This document shows positions 1 to 8,631 of a DNA stretch of 64,000 bases, in pieces (the stretch's first letter is position 1; the number at the start of each line of letters is the position of its first letter). The stretch spans positions 1 through 64,000 of the forward strand of contig JAEEYF010000021.1 of NCBI GenBank assembly GCA_016291655.1. Direction: 5' to 3'. This stretch comes from Lachnospiraceae bacterium. GTDB lineage: Bacteria > Bacillota > Clostridia > Lachnospirales > Lachnospiraceae. Position numbers and translations under genes: made by a program. Under the pieces are notes generated by a model. That model ran no database searches, was not told where the DNA came from, and worked only from the letters and a program-made list of their open reading frames with translations.

Positions 1-629
1 GTGTTTGGACGAGAAAGCGGATCAACGTCACGCTGGATCCCATGGGCGGTGTCTTTAGCGAAACGGGAACGGGCGAGCGGACAAGTGGCATCGTGATATA
101 CAACACAGTCCTTTCGGGAGGAAACATGCTCCCGAAACCGACGAGACCGGGCTATTCCTTTGACGGATGGTACACGGAGAGGTTCGGAGAGGGAACTGCG
201 GTGCCGTACGGCAGCGTCTTCAGGATGGAAGAGGACGTTGTGCTCTATGCCAAGTGGATACAGAGGAAGTATGCTGTTGACCTTGACTACTGCGAGCATT
301 GGAAGTATGACGCGATAGACCTTGCGGGGAACGACAAAAAGATGGTCATCGTGACCTACGGAGAGACCGCTGTGACGCTCCCTTCGCCCACTCGGTACGG
401 ATATAAATTTATAGCCTGGTCAACCGGATACGTTTTTGATGATGAGCATCGCGCGATACACGGAGATGCGGACGGGCGGCTGATCACAAAAGATATGCTC
501 TGGGACATCACGGACGCGGACAACCTGAAGCTTTACGCCGTATGGAGTCCCGTGAGGGTGAACATCACCTATGACTTCAACTATGATTACACGGAGACAG
601 TGCCGCTACCGGATGGCTCCGATAGGTAG
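1..629 (+). CDS. InlB B-repeat protein, C-terminal part (5' end outside window)
   Basis: The reading frame is open from base 3, and the first codons read WTRKRINVTLDPMGG, a mid-repeat InlB B-type motif. The gene therefore starts upstream of the window and the ATG at 42 is internal. Two or three InlB/Flg_new-type repeats are visible, each with the GYSFDGWYTE-like core and a closing 'LYAKW' or 'LYAVW'. These beta-grasp-like repeats occur in exported surface proteins of Firmicutes. The C-terminus has no LPXTG motif, membrane anchor or other known attachment signal and ends soon after the start of what looks like another repeat, so it may be truncated. The next gene, of similar type, starts 4 bases downstream. 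The function is unknown; surface localisation is inferred. Confidence 0.75.
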   Translation, partial: VWTRKRINVTLDPMGGVFSETGTGERTSGIVIYNTVLSGGNMLPKPTRPGYSFDGWYTERFGEGTAVPYGSVFRMEEDVVLYAKWIQRKYAVDLDYCEHWKYDAIDLAGNDKKMVIVTYGETAVTLPSPTRYGYKFIAWSTGYVFDDEHRAIHGDADGRLITKDMLWDITDADNLKLYAVWSPVRVNITYDFNYDYTETVPLPDGSDR

Positions 630-633
630 AAGA

Positions 634-3210
634 ATGAGAAGAATTCTAAAAAAACTTGCTTTTTGTCTTTCGCTTTTTGTGTTAACGTATGACTGCGCGC
701 CGCCTGTACAGATCGTGCAGGCGGGGACCGCGCACGTTCACGATGCGAACTGCTATGCGGGAACGATACATGCGGCACATACGGGCGATTGTTATGAAGA
801 CGTAACGGTGCAGAAGTATTGCAACGGAACGTATATATATGACGGGACGGTAACTGATAACATAAGGACGAAGGAAGTCCTTTTCGGCTGCGCGGACCGA
901 TCCTGTTGGAATTATCACTGGAACTGGATTTATACAATTGACAGCTATACTTATCTCACAGGCGAGCACGGCACGTGGTACCCTTCGGAATACCCGACGA
1001 GGTGTGTATGCCCCGGGTGCGGAAAGCTTTCGGGACGTACGACGGTGACGACGATGTGGAAGTATTACTTTTGTCTCAACAGGAACTGCGGATACTATTA
1101 CAACGGAGACATTAACAACAGCGTTGACTCAACGAGGTATTTCCCTCCGCTGGAGGGCGCGCCCACGGAAGCAGTCTATTGTCCGGGGTGCGGCAGACTC
1201 TGCGGCAGTACGAGCAGGGAGGAGGCGTGGGCGTACAATGTAGACAGATACAAGTGCTCCGTCTGCGGTGACACACGCTACAATGCGCCACAGGGATATT
1301 CGCACTTCAGTCCCCAGCTCTCGGGACAGATACATGGCGCTTATACGACAACCGAAAGACAACTTAAGTGTGACAAGACGGTGGGGAAGTATTACGACGC
1401 AAACGGAAATGAGTGCCCGTGCCTGTGCGGAAAGACAGTAAAAACGATCACCGCAGCGGCGCCCGAACAAGTTGTAAGGCTCGGCGATCCTGTCAACGCA
1501 AAGGCCTTTTTGGAGCTTTACAACGGGCAGAGAGTTAGCGGATATGAATGTACTGTTTCGGGCTACGATCCCAACGATCTCACGGGAGCATGGCAGGAAG
1601 TGACGCTCACGGTAAAGTCGTCGGATTATCCTTACGTTTACAACAGCATTACAGGGAAAAGGGAACCGGGTACGGCGTCAACGAAGATAAGGGTCAAAAC
1701 ATACAAACCGGTTCACAGACTGGAACTCAGATGGAACAGGGGCGGAGAGATGATCTGTCTTTCGGATGATGCGGAGGAAGAAAGCAGAGGGGCGACATCT
1801 GCGGTCTATGTTACAGGGGAGGGCGAAAGAGTCAGGATAGCGGTTAAACCGCATGAAGGATATGAATTTTTCGGAGAACTGAGCGGGAAAAATGTAATCT
1901 TTTCGGAACGCAATTCCGGCTATGAGTATGATGTGAAAATGGGGGATGAGGATATTTTACTGGAGGCAGTGTTCAGACCCCAAAGGATCGATGTGACCTT
2001 TGCGCCGGAGGGAGGAAATTGGGGAGGTCTTTCGGAAAAAGTAAAAAAGCAGGCAGCCTACGGGAAAACCTATGCTTCGGAACATGTGTTCCCGCCGGAT
2101 CCCGTAAAAGCGGGGCATGTTTTCGGAGGATGGTTTGATGCGAACGGAAGGCGGACAGAGAATACGGACATATGCCTTGAAACGAAAGAACTCATGCTTC
2201 ATGCTGGATGGACAAAGTTTGAAGGTAACTCGGTAAATGCAGAGTTCGAGGAAGTGATCCCTTTTAAGACACCTTTGGCGGTTAGCGGCTTTGAGTTTGA
2301 TAGTGCAAGCTTTTGGAGAAAAGAGGAAAGGCAGAACAACGGTTACGGAGAATGCCTGCTTAAGGGAAGTGTGGTAAAGACCTTGAATGCCTTGAAGCTG
2401 TTCGGACATTGGGAAGCAAAAGAGTATACGGTCTTTCTCGATCCCAACGGAGGAAGGACGGAGAACAATACGGAATCCCTCAAGGTGAGATACCACGAGA
2501 TCATCGGGAAACTGCCGAAAGCCGAAAAGGAAGGAGCGGTTTTCCTCGGGTGGTTTTCGGAAAGAGAAGACGAAAACGGGGAACTTACTGAAAGGATAAC
2601 AGAGGATCATTGCCTGACGATCTCCGGAGATCTGCGGCTCAAAGCCAAGTGGGCGGCTGCGGACGGAAGCACGTTGAAGCTTTCGGCGGATGTGATCCGA
2701 GTCAACAACGGACCGGTCACAAAACGAAATGCTGCGGGCATAGCGGTTTTTAGTGCAGGTAACAGACTTGAGTTTGAGACTGAGATCCTGCTCCCTGACA
2801 GAGCAAAGCCTCCCTTTGAGCTTGAGGCGGTACCAAGATATTATGCCTTAGATCCGCTGACGGGGCTTTGCGAAAAGGCACATGTTTTCTCGGTCAGCCG
2901 TGTGGGAGACAGGATAGTGACCTTTTATGAAAGAGGAACGGATATTGAGGACGGCTGCAAAGTACACTTTGCGGAAAGAGAGTACGCAGGGGGGCTGCAT
3001 TGGACGCTTCCTCACCTGTCTTTTGCCGTGAAAGACAAAAAATACCGGGAACTTCAAGACTATTCGGCGGTGAGTACCTTGTCCGGAAAGGAAGGCTTTT
3101 TTGAGAAGAACTGTGTTTTAAAGGCAGTCTTTGATCTCAAGGTTACCGATTCCAAGGGAGAGAAATTTGAAACAAAGGATGCAATGAGCGTTTTTGTGAT
3201 CTTGGAATAA
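634..3210 (+). CDS. Exported cysteine-rich protein with InlB B-type repeats
   Basis: I place the start at ATG 634 (MRRILKKLAF) because it gives a basic plus hydrophobic signal peptide ending near 'VQAG'. ATG 613 is possible, and the frame is open from 571, but those lie inside the upstream gene. The mature N-terminal 250 or so residues begin with HVHDANCY and carry repeated zinc-knuckle-like pairs (CPGCGKL, CPGCGRL, CSVCGD, CPCLCG), suggesting metal binding or disulphides. The middle and C-terminal parts hold at least two InlB B-type repeats (cores near VFGGWFD and VFLGWFS), each closed by a W motif (HAGW, KAKW). No sorting signal is visible. It lies 4 bases after a related gene, so both are probably co-transcribed. 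I do not recognise a characterised homologue. Confidence 0.75.
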   Translation: MRRILKKLAFCLSLFVLTYDCAPPVQIVQAGTAHVHDANCYAGTIHAAHTGDCYEDVTVQKYCNGTYIYDGTVTDNIRTKEVLFGCADRSCWNYHWNWIYTIDSYTYLTGEHGTWYPSEYPTRCVCPGCGKLSGRTTVTTMWKYYFCLNRNCGYYYNGDINNSVDSTRYFPPLEGAPTEAVYCPGCGRLCGSTSREEAWAYNVDRYKCSVCGDTRYNAPQGYSHFSPQLSGQIHGAYTTTERQLKCDKTVGKYYDANGNECPCLCGKTVKTITAAAPEQVVRLGDPVNAKAFLELYNGQRVSGYECTVSGYDPNDLTGAWQEVTLTVKSSDYPYVYNSITGKREPGTASTKIRVKTYKPVHRLELRWNRGGEMICLSDDAEEESRGATSAVYVTGEGERVRIAVKPHEGYEFFGELSGKNVIFSERNSGYEYDVKMGDEDILLEAVFRPQRIDVTFAPEGGNWGGLSEKVKKQAAYGKTYASEHVFPPDPVKAGHVFGGWFDANGRRTENTDICLETKELMLHAGWTKFEGNSVNAEFEEVIPFKTPLAVSGFEFDSASFWRKEERQNNGYGECLLKGSVVKTLNALKLFGHWEAKEYTVFLDPNGGRTENNTESLKVRYHEIIGKLPKAEKEGAVFLGWFSEREDENGELTERITEDHCLTISGDLRLKAKWAAADGSTLKLSADVIRVNNGPVTKRNAAGIAVFSAGNRLEFETEILLPDRAKPPFELEAVPRYYALDPLTGLCEKAHVFSVSRVGDRIVTFYERGTDIEDGCKVHFAEREYAGGLHWTLPHLSFAVKDKKYRELQDYSAVSTLSGKEGFFEKNCVLKAVFDLKVTDSKGEKFETKDAMSVFVILE

Positions 3211-3211
3211 A

Positions 3212-3257
3212 AAGAAAAAACCGTCCGAAGACGGTTGTCCGAAGACGGTTTTTTCTT
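3212..3257. terminator. Bidirectional intrinsic terminator with internal duplication
   Basis: Perfect 14-base arms lie at 3212-3225 (A-rich then CCGTC) and 3244-3257 (GACGG then T-rich), between two convergent genes. The stem is flanked by A and T runs on both sides, so it can stop transcription from either direction. The 12-base unit CCGAAGACGGTT occurs twice, at 3224-3235 and 3239-3250, giving two alternative nested stems. Confidence 0.85.
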
Positions 3258-3267
3258 TGCAGTAAAG

Positions 3268-4665
3268 TTAAAATCCGAAGTATCTCTTGCAATTGTTATA
3301 GGACACATTGCGGATCATTTCCTCGAGGAATTTGAAATCAGCGGGATACTCGCCGTCCTCAACCCATTTGCCCACAAGATCGCAAAGGATGCGGCGGAAG
3401 TACTCGTGACGTGTGTAGGACAGGAAGCTTCTGGAGTCTGTCAGCATGCCTACGAAGTTCGAAAGAAGTCCGAGGTTTGCAAGTGTTGTCATCTGCTCCT
3501 GCATACCCACCTTGTTATCGTTGAACCACCATGCGGAACCGTGCTGGATCTTGCCGATGGCATCGGAATTCTGGAAGCAGCCCATAATGGTTCCGATAGC
3601 TGCGTTGTCACAGGGATTGAGAGAGTAGAGGATGGTCTTGGGAAGCTCGCCGGTATATTCGAGAGCGTTTAAGAAACCAACCAGTTCTGCTGCGGAAGCG
3701 CCTGTGTTGATGCTGTCATAGCCTGTGTCGGGACCGAGCTTTTCAAACATTCTTTTGTTGTTGTCGCGAAGTGCGCCGTAATGAAGCTGCATTACCCAGC
3801 CGAGCTTTGCATATTCTCTTCCGAGGAAAAGCATGCAGGCTGTCTTGAACTTGATCTCTTCCTCACGGGTGGGAAGCTTGTCTGCCATACGTGCGGCAAA
3901 GATCTTCTCGATCTCGTCCTCGGAAGCGGGCTGATACATAACATATTCAAGACCGTGATCGGAAACAAGGCATCCGTTTTCTTTAAAGAAAGCCATTCTG
4001 TTTTTGAGAGCGGCACAAAGTTCCTTGAAGGAGTTGATCTTCATGCCGGAAGCCTTTTCGAGAGAAGCAAGGTAATCCTTGTAGGTGGGCTTTTCAAGGT
4101 TCATAGCCTTGTCGGGACGCCATGCGGGAAGGACCTTAACCTCAAAACTCTTGTCAGCCTTGATCATCTTGTGCCATTCAAGAGTATCCGCGGGATCGTC
4201 GGTGGTGCAGATGGTGTCTACATTGGACATGCGGATGATGTTTCTTGCCGACATTTCGGGAGTGTTGAGCTTCTTGTTGCACACCTCCCATGCTTCCTTG
4301 CAGGTTTCGGGAGTAAGAGGCTTGTCAAAACCGAAATATCTCTGAAGCTCGAGATGGCTCCAATGATAGAGAGGATTTCCGATGGCCTTTTGCAATGTCT
4401 CGGTCCATTTCTCAAATTTTTCGTAGTCGCTTGCATCACCTGTGATATATTTTTCGTCGATGCCGTTTGAACGCATCTGGCGCCATTTGTAATGATCTCC
4501 GCCGAGCCATACTTCGGTAATGTTCCTGAATTGCTTGTCCTCGGCGATCTCTTTGGGACTGATGTGGCAGTGATAGTCTATGATGGGCATTTTTTCGGCA
4601 GCCGCATAGAGCTTCTTGGCCGTGTCTGTAGATAAGAGAAAATCTTTATCCATAAATTTTTTCAT
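3268..4665 (-). CDS. uxaC: Uronate isomerase (glucuronate/galacturonate isomerase)
   Basis: This 465-residue protein matches UxaC over its full length. It isomerises D-glucuronate to D-fructuronate and D-galacturonate to D-tagaturonate, the first step of hexuronate catabolism in the cytoplasm. The amidohydrolase-type metal motif is visible as YHCH at residues 31-34, followed by the family pattern around WLGGDHYKW. The start ATG at 4665 has a GGAAGG ribosome site about 9 bases upstream. The gene is divergent from uxaA and has its own sigma-A-type promoter. GH115 glucuronidase further along the window would supply its substrate. No tagaturonate or fructuronate reductase gene (uxaB/uxuB) is present here, so the next step must be encoded elsewhere. 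Confidence 0.96.
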   Translation of the reverse strand: MKKFMDKDFLLSTDTAKKLYAAAEKMPIIDYHCHISPKEIAEDKQFRNITEVWLGGDHYKWRQMRSNGIDEKYITGDASDYEKFEKWTETLQKAIGNPLYHWSHLELQRYFGFDKPLTPETCKEAWEVCNKKLNTPEMSARNIIRMSNVDTICTTDDPADTLEWHKMIKADKSFEVKVLPAWRPDKAMNLEKPTYKDYLASLEKASGMKINSFKELCAALKNRMAFFKENGCLVSDHGLEYVMYQPASEDEIEKIFAARMADKLPTREEEIKFKTACMLFLGREYAKLGWVMQLHYGALRDNNKRMFEKLGPDTGYDSINTGASAAELVGFLNALEYTGELPKTILYSLNPCDNAAIGTIMGCFQNSDAIGKIQHGSAWWFNDNKVGMQEQMTTLANLGLLSNFVGMLTDSRSFLSYTRHEYFRRILCDLVGKWVEDGEYPADFKFLEEMIRNVSYNNCKRYFGF

Positions 4666-4710
4666 GATCCGAACCTTCCTTTCGTGCGGTGAAACAGTTC
4701 TTAGAGGCTT

Positions 4711-4732
4711 AGACGCGGTAATTTACGCGTCT
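4711..4732. promoter_or_regulatory. Palindrome in the uxaC leader (operator or hairpin)
   Basis: Perfect 7-base arms AGACGCG and CGCGTCT are separated by an 8-base AT-rich centre. The element lies just downstream of the predicted uxaC transcription start and about 45 bases before its start codon. It could be a repressor operator acting as a roadblock or an RNA hairpin; the sequence alone does not decide. Confidence 0.4.
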
Positions 4733-4748
4733 TTGACCATATGTCGAA

Positions 4749-4777
4749 ATTATAGAACATATTTTAAAGCAATACAA
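4749..4777 (-). promoter_or_regulatory. Sigma-A-type promoter of uxaC
   Basis: On the minus strand, TTGTAT (4772-4777) is followed after exactly 17 bases by a perfect TATAAT (4749-4754). It lies about 85 bases upstream of the uxaC start codon. Confidence 0.65.
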
Positions 4778-4999
4778 GGGTAGAAACTTATCAAATATTG
4801 CTGATTACTTCATAAAAATTTCCTGTTGCTTTTTTCATTGTTAATGTTGTTATAATGTATTAAAAGATTGCCAATTATCCTTTTGGCGGTCAAAAGCGGT
4901 TGACTTTGATTTTTAAAATGTTTAAAATCCAAACGGATAATGCAACGGAAATAGGTTCCTTTGCATTCCGGAAGTCCCGGACAGGGACACGGAGGAAGT

Positions 5000-6484
5000 A
5001 TGGATCATATAAGGATTAACGAAAAGGACAATGTTTGTGTTGCCCTTAAAGACATAAAAAAAGACACCGTCATCGATCTGGGAGACATTAGGGTCACAGT
5101 GGTACAGGACATTCCCCGAGGCCACAAGATCGCTCTTCGGGATCTGAAAACGGGTGACAATGTGATAAAGTACGGTTTCCCCATCGGCCATGCCATTCAG
5201 GACATTCCTGCGGGAAGCCACGTGCATATCCACAATCTTAAAACCAATCTTGGAGAGGTTCTGGACTATTCCTACCATCCCGAAAATGCCGCGAGTGAAC
5301 CCGAAAGCCGCAAGCCTTCGGAATTCATGGGCTTTGTTCGTAAGGACGGTTCGGTCGGAGTGAGAAACGACATCTGGATCATCCCGACGGTCGGCTGTGT
5401 GAATCCCATAGCAGCAAAGCTTGCGGAAGCGGCGGGAAGAAAGCTTAAGGGAAGCGTTGAGGATGTGTTCTCTTTTGCTCATCCCTACGGGTGTTCACAG
5501 ATGGGAGACGATCAGGAGGCCACAAGGACGATACTTGCGGATCTGATCAGGCATCCCAATGCGGGCGGAGTCCTGGTTTTGGGACTCGGCTGCGAAAACT
5601 CCAACATCGGAGTGCTTAAGAGTTATATTGGTGATTATGATGAAAACAGAGTGAAGTTTTTGCAATGTCAGGATGTGGAGGACGAGATCGAGGAAGGCGG
5701 AAAACTGATCGAGGAACTCATTGAATATGCTTGTGAGTTTAAGAGAGAAAAGTGCTCTGCCGAGAAGCTCATCATAGGTCTTAAATGCGGCGGTTCCGAC
5801 GGACTTTCGGGTATCACCGCAAATCCTACTGTCGGGCTGTTCTCCGATATCCTTTGTTCCATGGGCGGAACCACCGTTCTTACCGAGGTTCCGGAGATGT
5901 TCGGAGCAGAGACGATGCTGATGGACAGATGTGCAACACCGGCACTTTTTGATAAGACCGTATGTCTCATTAACAACTTCAAAGAGTATTTCATTAAAAA
6001 CGATCAGACCATATATGAGAATCCCTCTCCGGGAAACAAAGCAGGGGGCATATCCACTCTGGAAGACAAGTCCCTGGGTTGTACCCAAAAGTCGGGAAGA
6101 TCAAAGGTCAGAGGTGTTTTGGATTACGGTGAGAGAGTTAAGGACAAGGGATTGAACCTTCTGAGTGCTCCGGGAAACGATCTGGTTGCGGCTACGGCGC
6201 TTGCGGCTTCGGGCGCGCAGATAGTCCTGTTCACCACGGGACGCGGAACTCCTTTTGCATCGCCTGTACCCACGGTTAAGATATCCACCAATTCCCCTTT
6301 GTATGAAAAGAAGGAAAAATGGATCGACTTTAACTGCGGAGTGTTGACGGATGGCAAGAACATGAAGGAATTGTCCGAGGAACTTTTCACCTTTGTTACC
6401 GATGTGGCATCGGGCAAGAAGGTAAAGAGCGAGATCGCAGGTTTCCACGATCTGGCCATATTCAAAAGAGGTGTTACACTGTAA
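5000..6484 (+). CDS. uxaA: Altronate dehydratase
   Basis: This is a UxaA-family enzyme of about 494 residues that dehydrates D-altronate to 2-keto-3-deoxygluconate (KDG). An N-terminal SAF-type domain (about residues 5-85, with HVHIHN) precedes the UxaA core, which carries the family's cysteine-containing patches (GCSQMGDD, GLGCENSN, GLKCGGSDG). I chose ATG 5000 because GGAGGA sits 4 bases upstream at 4991-4996; an in-frame ATG at 4961 lacks a ribosome site and adds only unrelated residues. The gene is divergent from uxaC and upstream of kdgK, so it joins the galacturonate branch to KDG. Related (S)-sulfolactate and galactarate dehydratases share the fold, but the neighbours favour altronate. 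Confidence 0.93.
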   Translation: MDHIRINEKDNVCVALKDIKKDTVIDLGDIRVTVVQDIPRGHKIALRDLKTGDNVIKYGFPIGHAIQDIPAGSHVHIHNLKTNLGEVLDYSYHPENAASEPESRKPSEFMGFVRKDGSVGVRNDIWIIPTVGCVNPIAAKLAEAAGRKLKGSVEDVFSFAHPYGCSQMGDDQEATRTILADLIRHPNAGGVLVLGLGCENSNIGVLKSYIGDYDENRVKFLQCQDVEDEIEEGGKLIEELIEYACEFKREKCSAEKLIIGLKCGGSDGLSGITANPTVGLFSDILCSMGGTTVLTEVPEMFGAETMLMDRCATPALFDKTVCLINNFKEYFIKNDQTIYENPSPGNKAGGISTLEDKSLGCTQKSGRSKVRGVLDYGERVKDKGLNLLSAPGNDLVAATALAASGAQIVLFTTGRGTPFASPVPTVKISTNSPLYEKKEKWIDFNCGVLTDGKNMKELSEELFTFVTDVASGKKVKSEIAGFHDLAIFKRGVTL

Positions 6485-6495
6485 CGAAAATTTAC

Positions 6496-6574
6496 TTGGA
6501 TTTTTGTATGCAGTGGGTATATAATACCAAACGTTGACAAAACAAGAGATTTTAGGCCGAAATGCCGATTTCGG
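6496..6574 (+). promoter_or_regulatory. kdgK promoter and leader hairpin
   Basis: TTGGAT (6496-6501) and a perfect TATAAT (6520-6525) are 18 bases apart, about 100 bases before kdgK. The leader contains a perfect hairpin with arms CCGAAAT (6557-6563) and ATTTCGG (6568-6574) around GCCG. A T-run follows only after about 9 more bases, so it is more likely a leader structure or operator than a normal terminator. Confidence 0.5.
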
Positions 6575-6624
6575 GCATATGCGGTTTTTAACCAAATAAA
6601 CCACTATTTAAGGAGAGAAATGAT

Positions 6625-7656
6625 ATGGCAAAAGTTATTACAATGGGTGAAATAATGCTCAGACTTTCTACACCCGGCAATGAAAAGATCCTTCAGGCCG
6701 ATGAATTTGACATCAATTACGGCGGCGGCGAAGCAAATGTTGCCGTTTCCCTTGCAAATTACGGTCATGATGCCGAGTTTGTAACAAAGGTTCCCAAGAA
6801 TCCCATCGGTGAAGCAGCTGTTGCGGCTCTTCGCAAGATGAATGTAGGTACGGGCTTTATCGCCAAGGGCGGTGAGAGACTCGGTATCTATTTCCTTGAG
6901 ACAGGTTCCGCAATGAGAGCCTCCAACGTTATCTATGACCGCGCTCATTCGGCTATTTCCGAGGCAGAGCCCGCTGATTTCGATTTCGACAAGATCTTTA
7001 GGGGCGCTGACTGGTTCCATTTCACAGGAATCACACCCGCTGTTTCCGACAAGGCAGCCGAGCTCACAGAGCTTGCCTGCAAGGCTGCAAAGAAGGCAGG
7101 CGTTAAGGTTTCCTGCGACCTGAACTTCCGTAAGAAGCTCTGGTCCTCCGAGAAGGCTCAGAAGGTTATGTCCAACCTTATGCAGTATGTGGATGTTTGT
7201 ATCGGAAACGAAGAGGATGCGGAAAAGGTTCTCGGCTTCAAGCCCGGTGAGACTGACGTTACAAGCGGCGATCTGAAGCTTGACGGTTACAAATCCATTT
7301 TCGAGCAGATGGTTAAGAAGTTCAACTTCGAATATGTCATCAGTTCGCTCCGTGTAAGCCATTCCGCATCGGATAACGGCTGGAGCGCATGCATATATTC
7401 CCGTGACACCAAGGAATTCTATCATTCGAGAGAGTACAGGATCACACCCATCGTTGACCGTGTAGGCGGCGGTGATTCCTTTGCGGGCGGTGTTATCTGC
7501 GGTTTCCTTGACGGTAAGGATTTCAAGGCTGCTCTTGAGTTCGGCGTTGCGGCTTCCGCTCTCAAGCACACCATCCCCGGTGACTTTAACCTTGTTTCAC
7601 GTTCCGATGTCGACAACCTTGTCGGCGGAGACGGATCGGGAAGAGTTCAGAGATAA
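6625..7656 (+). CDS. kdgK: 2-keto-3-deoxygluconate kinase (PfkB family)
   Basis: This 343-residue ribokinase/PfkB sugar kinase phosphorylates KDG to KDPG, the step joining all uronate branches. The N-terminal substrate motif INYGGGEANVA and the C-terminal catalytic signature VGGGDSFAGG, with the catalytic Asp at about residue 284, are intact. The start has a good GGAGAG ribosome site. It follows uxaA and precedes kduI, so substrate assignment to KDG rests on both sequence type and context. A KDPG aldolase (kdgA/eda) to complete the route is not in the window. Confidence 0.92.
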   Translation: MAKVITMGEIMLRLSTPGNEKILQADEFDINYGGGEANVAVSLANYGHDAEFVTKVPKNPIGEAAVAALRKMNVGTGFIAKGGERLGIYFLETGSAMRASNVIYDRAHSAISEAEPADFDFDKIFRGADWFHFTGITPAVSDKAAELTELACKAAKKAGVKVSCDLNFRKKLWSSEKAQKVMSNLMQYVDVCIGNEEDAEKVLGFKPGETDVTSGDLKLDGYKSIFEQMVKKFNFEYVISSLRVSHSASDNGWSACIYSRDTKEFYHSREYRITPIVDRVGGGDSFAGGVICGFLDGKDFKAALEFGVAASALKHTIPGDFNLVSRSDVDNLVGGDGSGRVQR

Positions 7657-7697
7657 GCTTTTAACCGCTTTCACAAAGATAAGTCAGGAGAAGAGAT

Positions 7698-8561
7698 ATG
7701 GAATTACGTACTGCCGCATCCCCCAAGGATGTGAAATACTACACTACAGACAGACTTCGCGAAGAGTTTTTGATCGATGACCTTTTTAAGGCGGATGAGA
7801 TAAAGCTTGTATACAGCCACATTGACAGGATAATCACCGGGTCTGCCGTTCCCGTAAAGGACAAGCTGGTGCTTTTGGCGGGAGATGAACTCAGAGCAAA
7901 GTATTTTCTTGAGAGACGTGAGATGGGTGTCATCAACATCGGCGGAGACGGTATCATTACCATAGACGGCAAGGAATACAAGGTTGCATTTAAAGAAGGA
8001 ATGTACATCGGAATGGGTTCTGAGGACATTTCCTTTGCTTCCGCGGATCCCGGAAAGCCCGCTAAGTTCTACATTAACAGTGCACCTGCTCACAGGACCT
8101 GTCCTACGGTCCTGATCAAGCCCAACGGAACTCCTTCCGAGGGTGTTGTGATCGTAAAGGATTGCAATAAGGTTGAATGCGGCAGCGTACAGGATGCCAA
8201 TCACAGGACCATATGCAAATACATCCTTCCCGGACAGGTTGAATCCTGCCAGCTGGAAATGGGTATGACACATCTGGAGGAGGGTTCCGTTTGGAACACA
8301 ATGCCTTGTCATACACATGACAGAAGAATGGAGGTTTACCTCTACTTTGAAATGGGAGAGAATGACTGCGTATTCCATTACATGGGTGAGCCTACGGAGA
8401 CGCGCCACATCGTAATGAGAAACGAACAGGCCGTGATATCTCCCAGCTGGTCGATCCATTCCGGCTGCGGTACAAGAAACTACACCTTCATCTGGGGTAT
8501 GGTAGGCGAGAATCAGGACTTTGATGATATGGACGCTGTAGCAATGAAAGACATAAGATAA
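7698..8561 (+). CDS. kduI: 5-keto-4-deoxyuronate isomerase
   Basis: This 287-residue KduI-family double cupin converts 5-keto-4-deoxyuronate, formed from unsaturated uronates released by polysaccharide lyases, to 2,5-diketo-3-deoxygluconate. The zinc ligands can be read directly: His205 and His207 in CHTHDRR, Glu212, and His254 in WSIHSGCGTRN. GGAGAAGAG precedes the ATG. It lies 41 bases after kdgK, so the two are probably one transcript, ended by the hairpin at 8594-8620. Its presence implies that the cell also uses lyase products (pectin or glycosaminoglycan), not only free uronic acids. The partner KduD is not in the window. Confidence 0.95.
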   Translation: MELRTAASPKDVKYYTTDRLREEFLIDDLFKADEIKLVYSHIDRIITGSAVPVKDKLVLLAGDELRAKYFLERREMGVINIGGDGIITIDGKEYKVAFKEGMYIGMGSEDISFASADPGKPAKFYINSAPAHRTCPTVLIKPNGTPSEGVVIVKDCNKVECGSVQDANHRTICKYILPGQVESCQLEMGMTHLEEGSVWNTMPCHTHDRRMEVYLYFEMGENDCVFHYMGEPTETRHIVMRNEQAVISPSWSIHSGCGTRNYTFIWGMVGENQDFDDMDAVAMKDIR

Positions 8562-8593
8562 ACACAGGGATAAAATCTGACTGAAAAAAACAG

Positions 8594-8620
8594 GCGAGAG
8601 GCGAAAACCTCTCGCTTTTT
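8594..8620. terminator. Intrinsic terminator between kduI and the AraC-type gene
   Basis: An 8-base stem GCGAGAGG / CCTCTCGC (8594-8601 and 8608-8615) with loop CGAAAA is followed by TTTTT and preceded by a run of seven A. It lies between convergent genes and can serve both strands. Confidence 0.9.
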
Positions 8621-8631
8621 GTCTTACGGTC

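Larger units (their letters stand above)
4666..4999. promoter_or_regulatory. Divergent uxaC-uxaA regulatory region
   Basis: This 334-base gap contains no gene. It holds a good minus-strand promoter for uxaC, a palindrome in the uxaC leader, and a TATAAT on the plus strand at 4851-4856 that could serve uxaA. The best upstream partner is a weak TTGCTT at 4826-4831, 19 bases away, so uxaA expression may need an activator. The uxaA leader would then be about 140 bases long. Confidence 0.5.

Noticed and set aside
571..633. Upstream extension of the cysteine-rich protein to ATG 571 or 613
   Set aside because: Those codons overlap the end of the preceding gene and would put about 20 polar residues before an otherwise standard signal peptide.
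560..680. Frameshift joining the first two InlB-repeat genes into one
   Set aside because: The second gene begins with its own signal peptide just after the first gene's stop, so two adjacent genes explain the sequence better.
6534..6539. Perfect TTGACA upstream of kdgK
   Set aside because: No -10-like hexamer lies 15-19 bases downstream; the TATAAT at 6520-6525 is better placed with TTGGAT.
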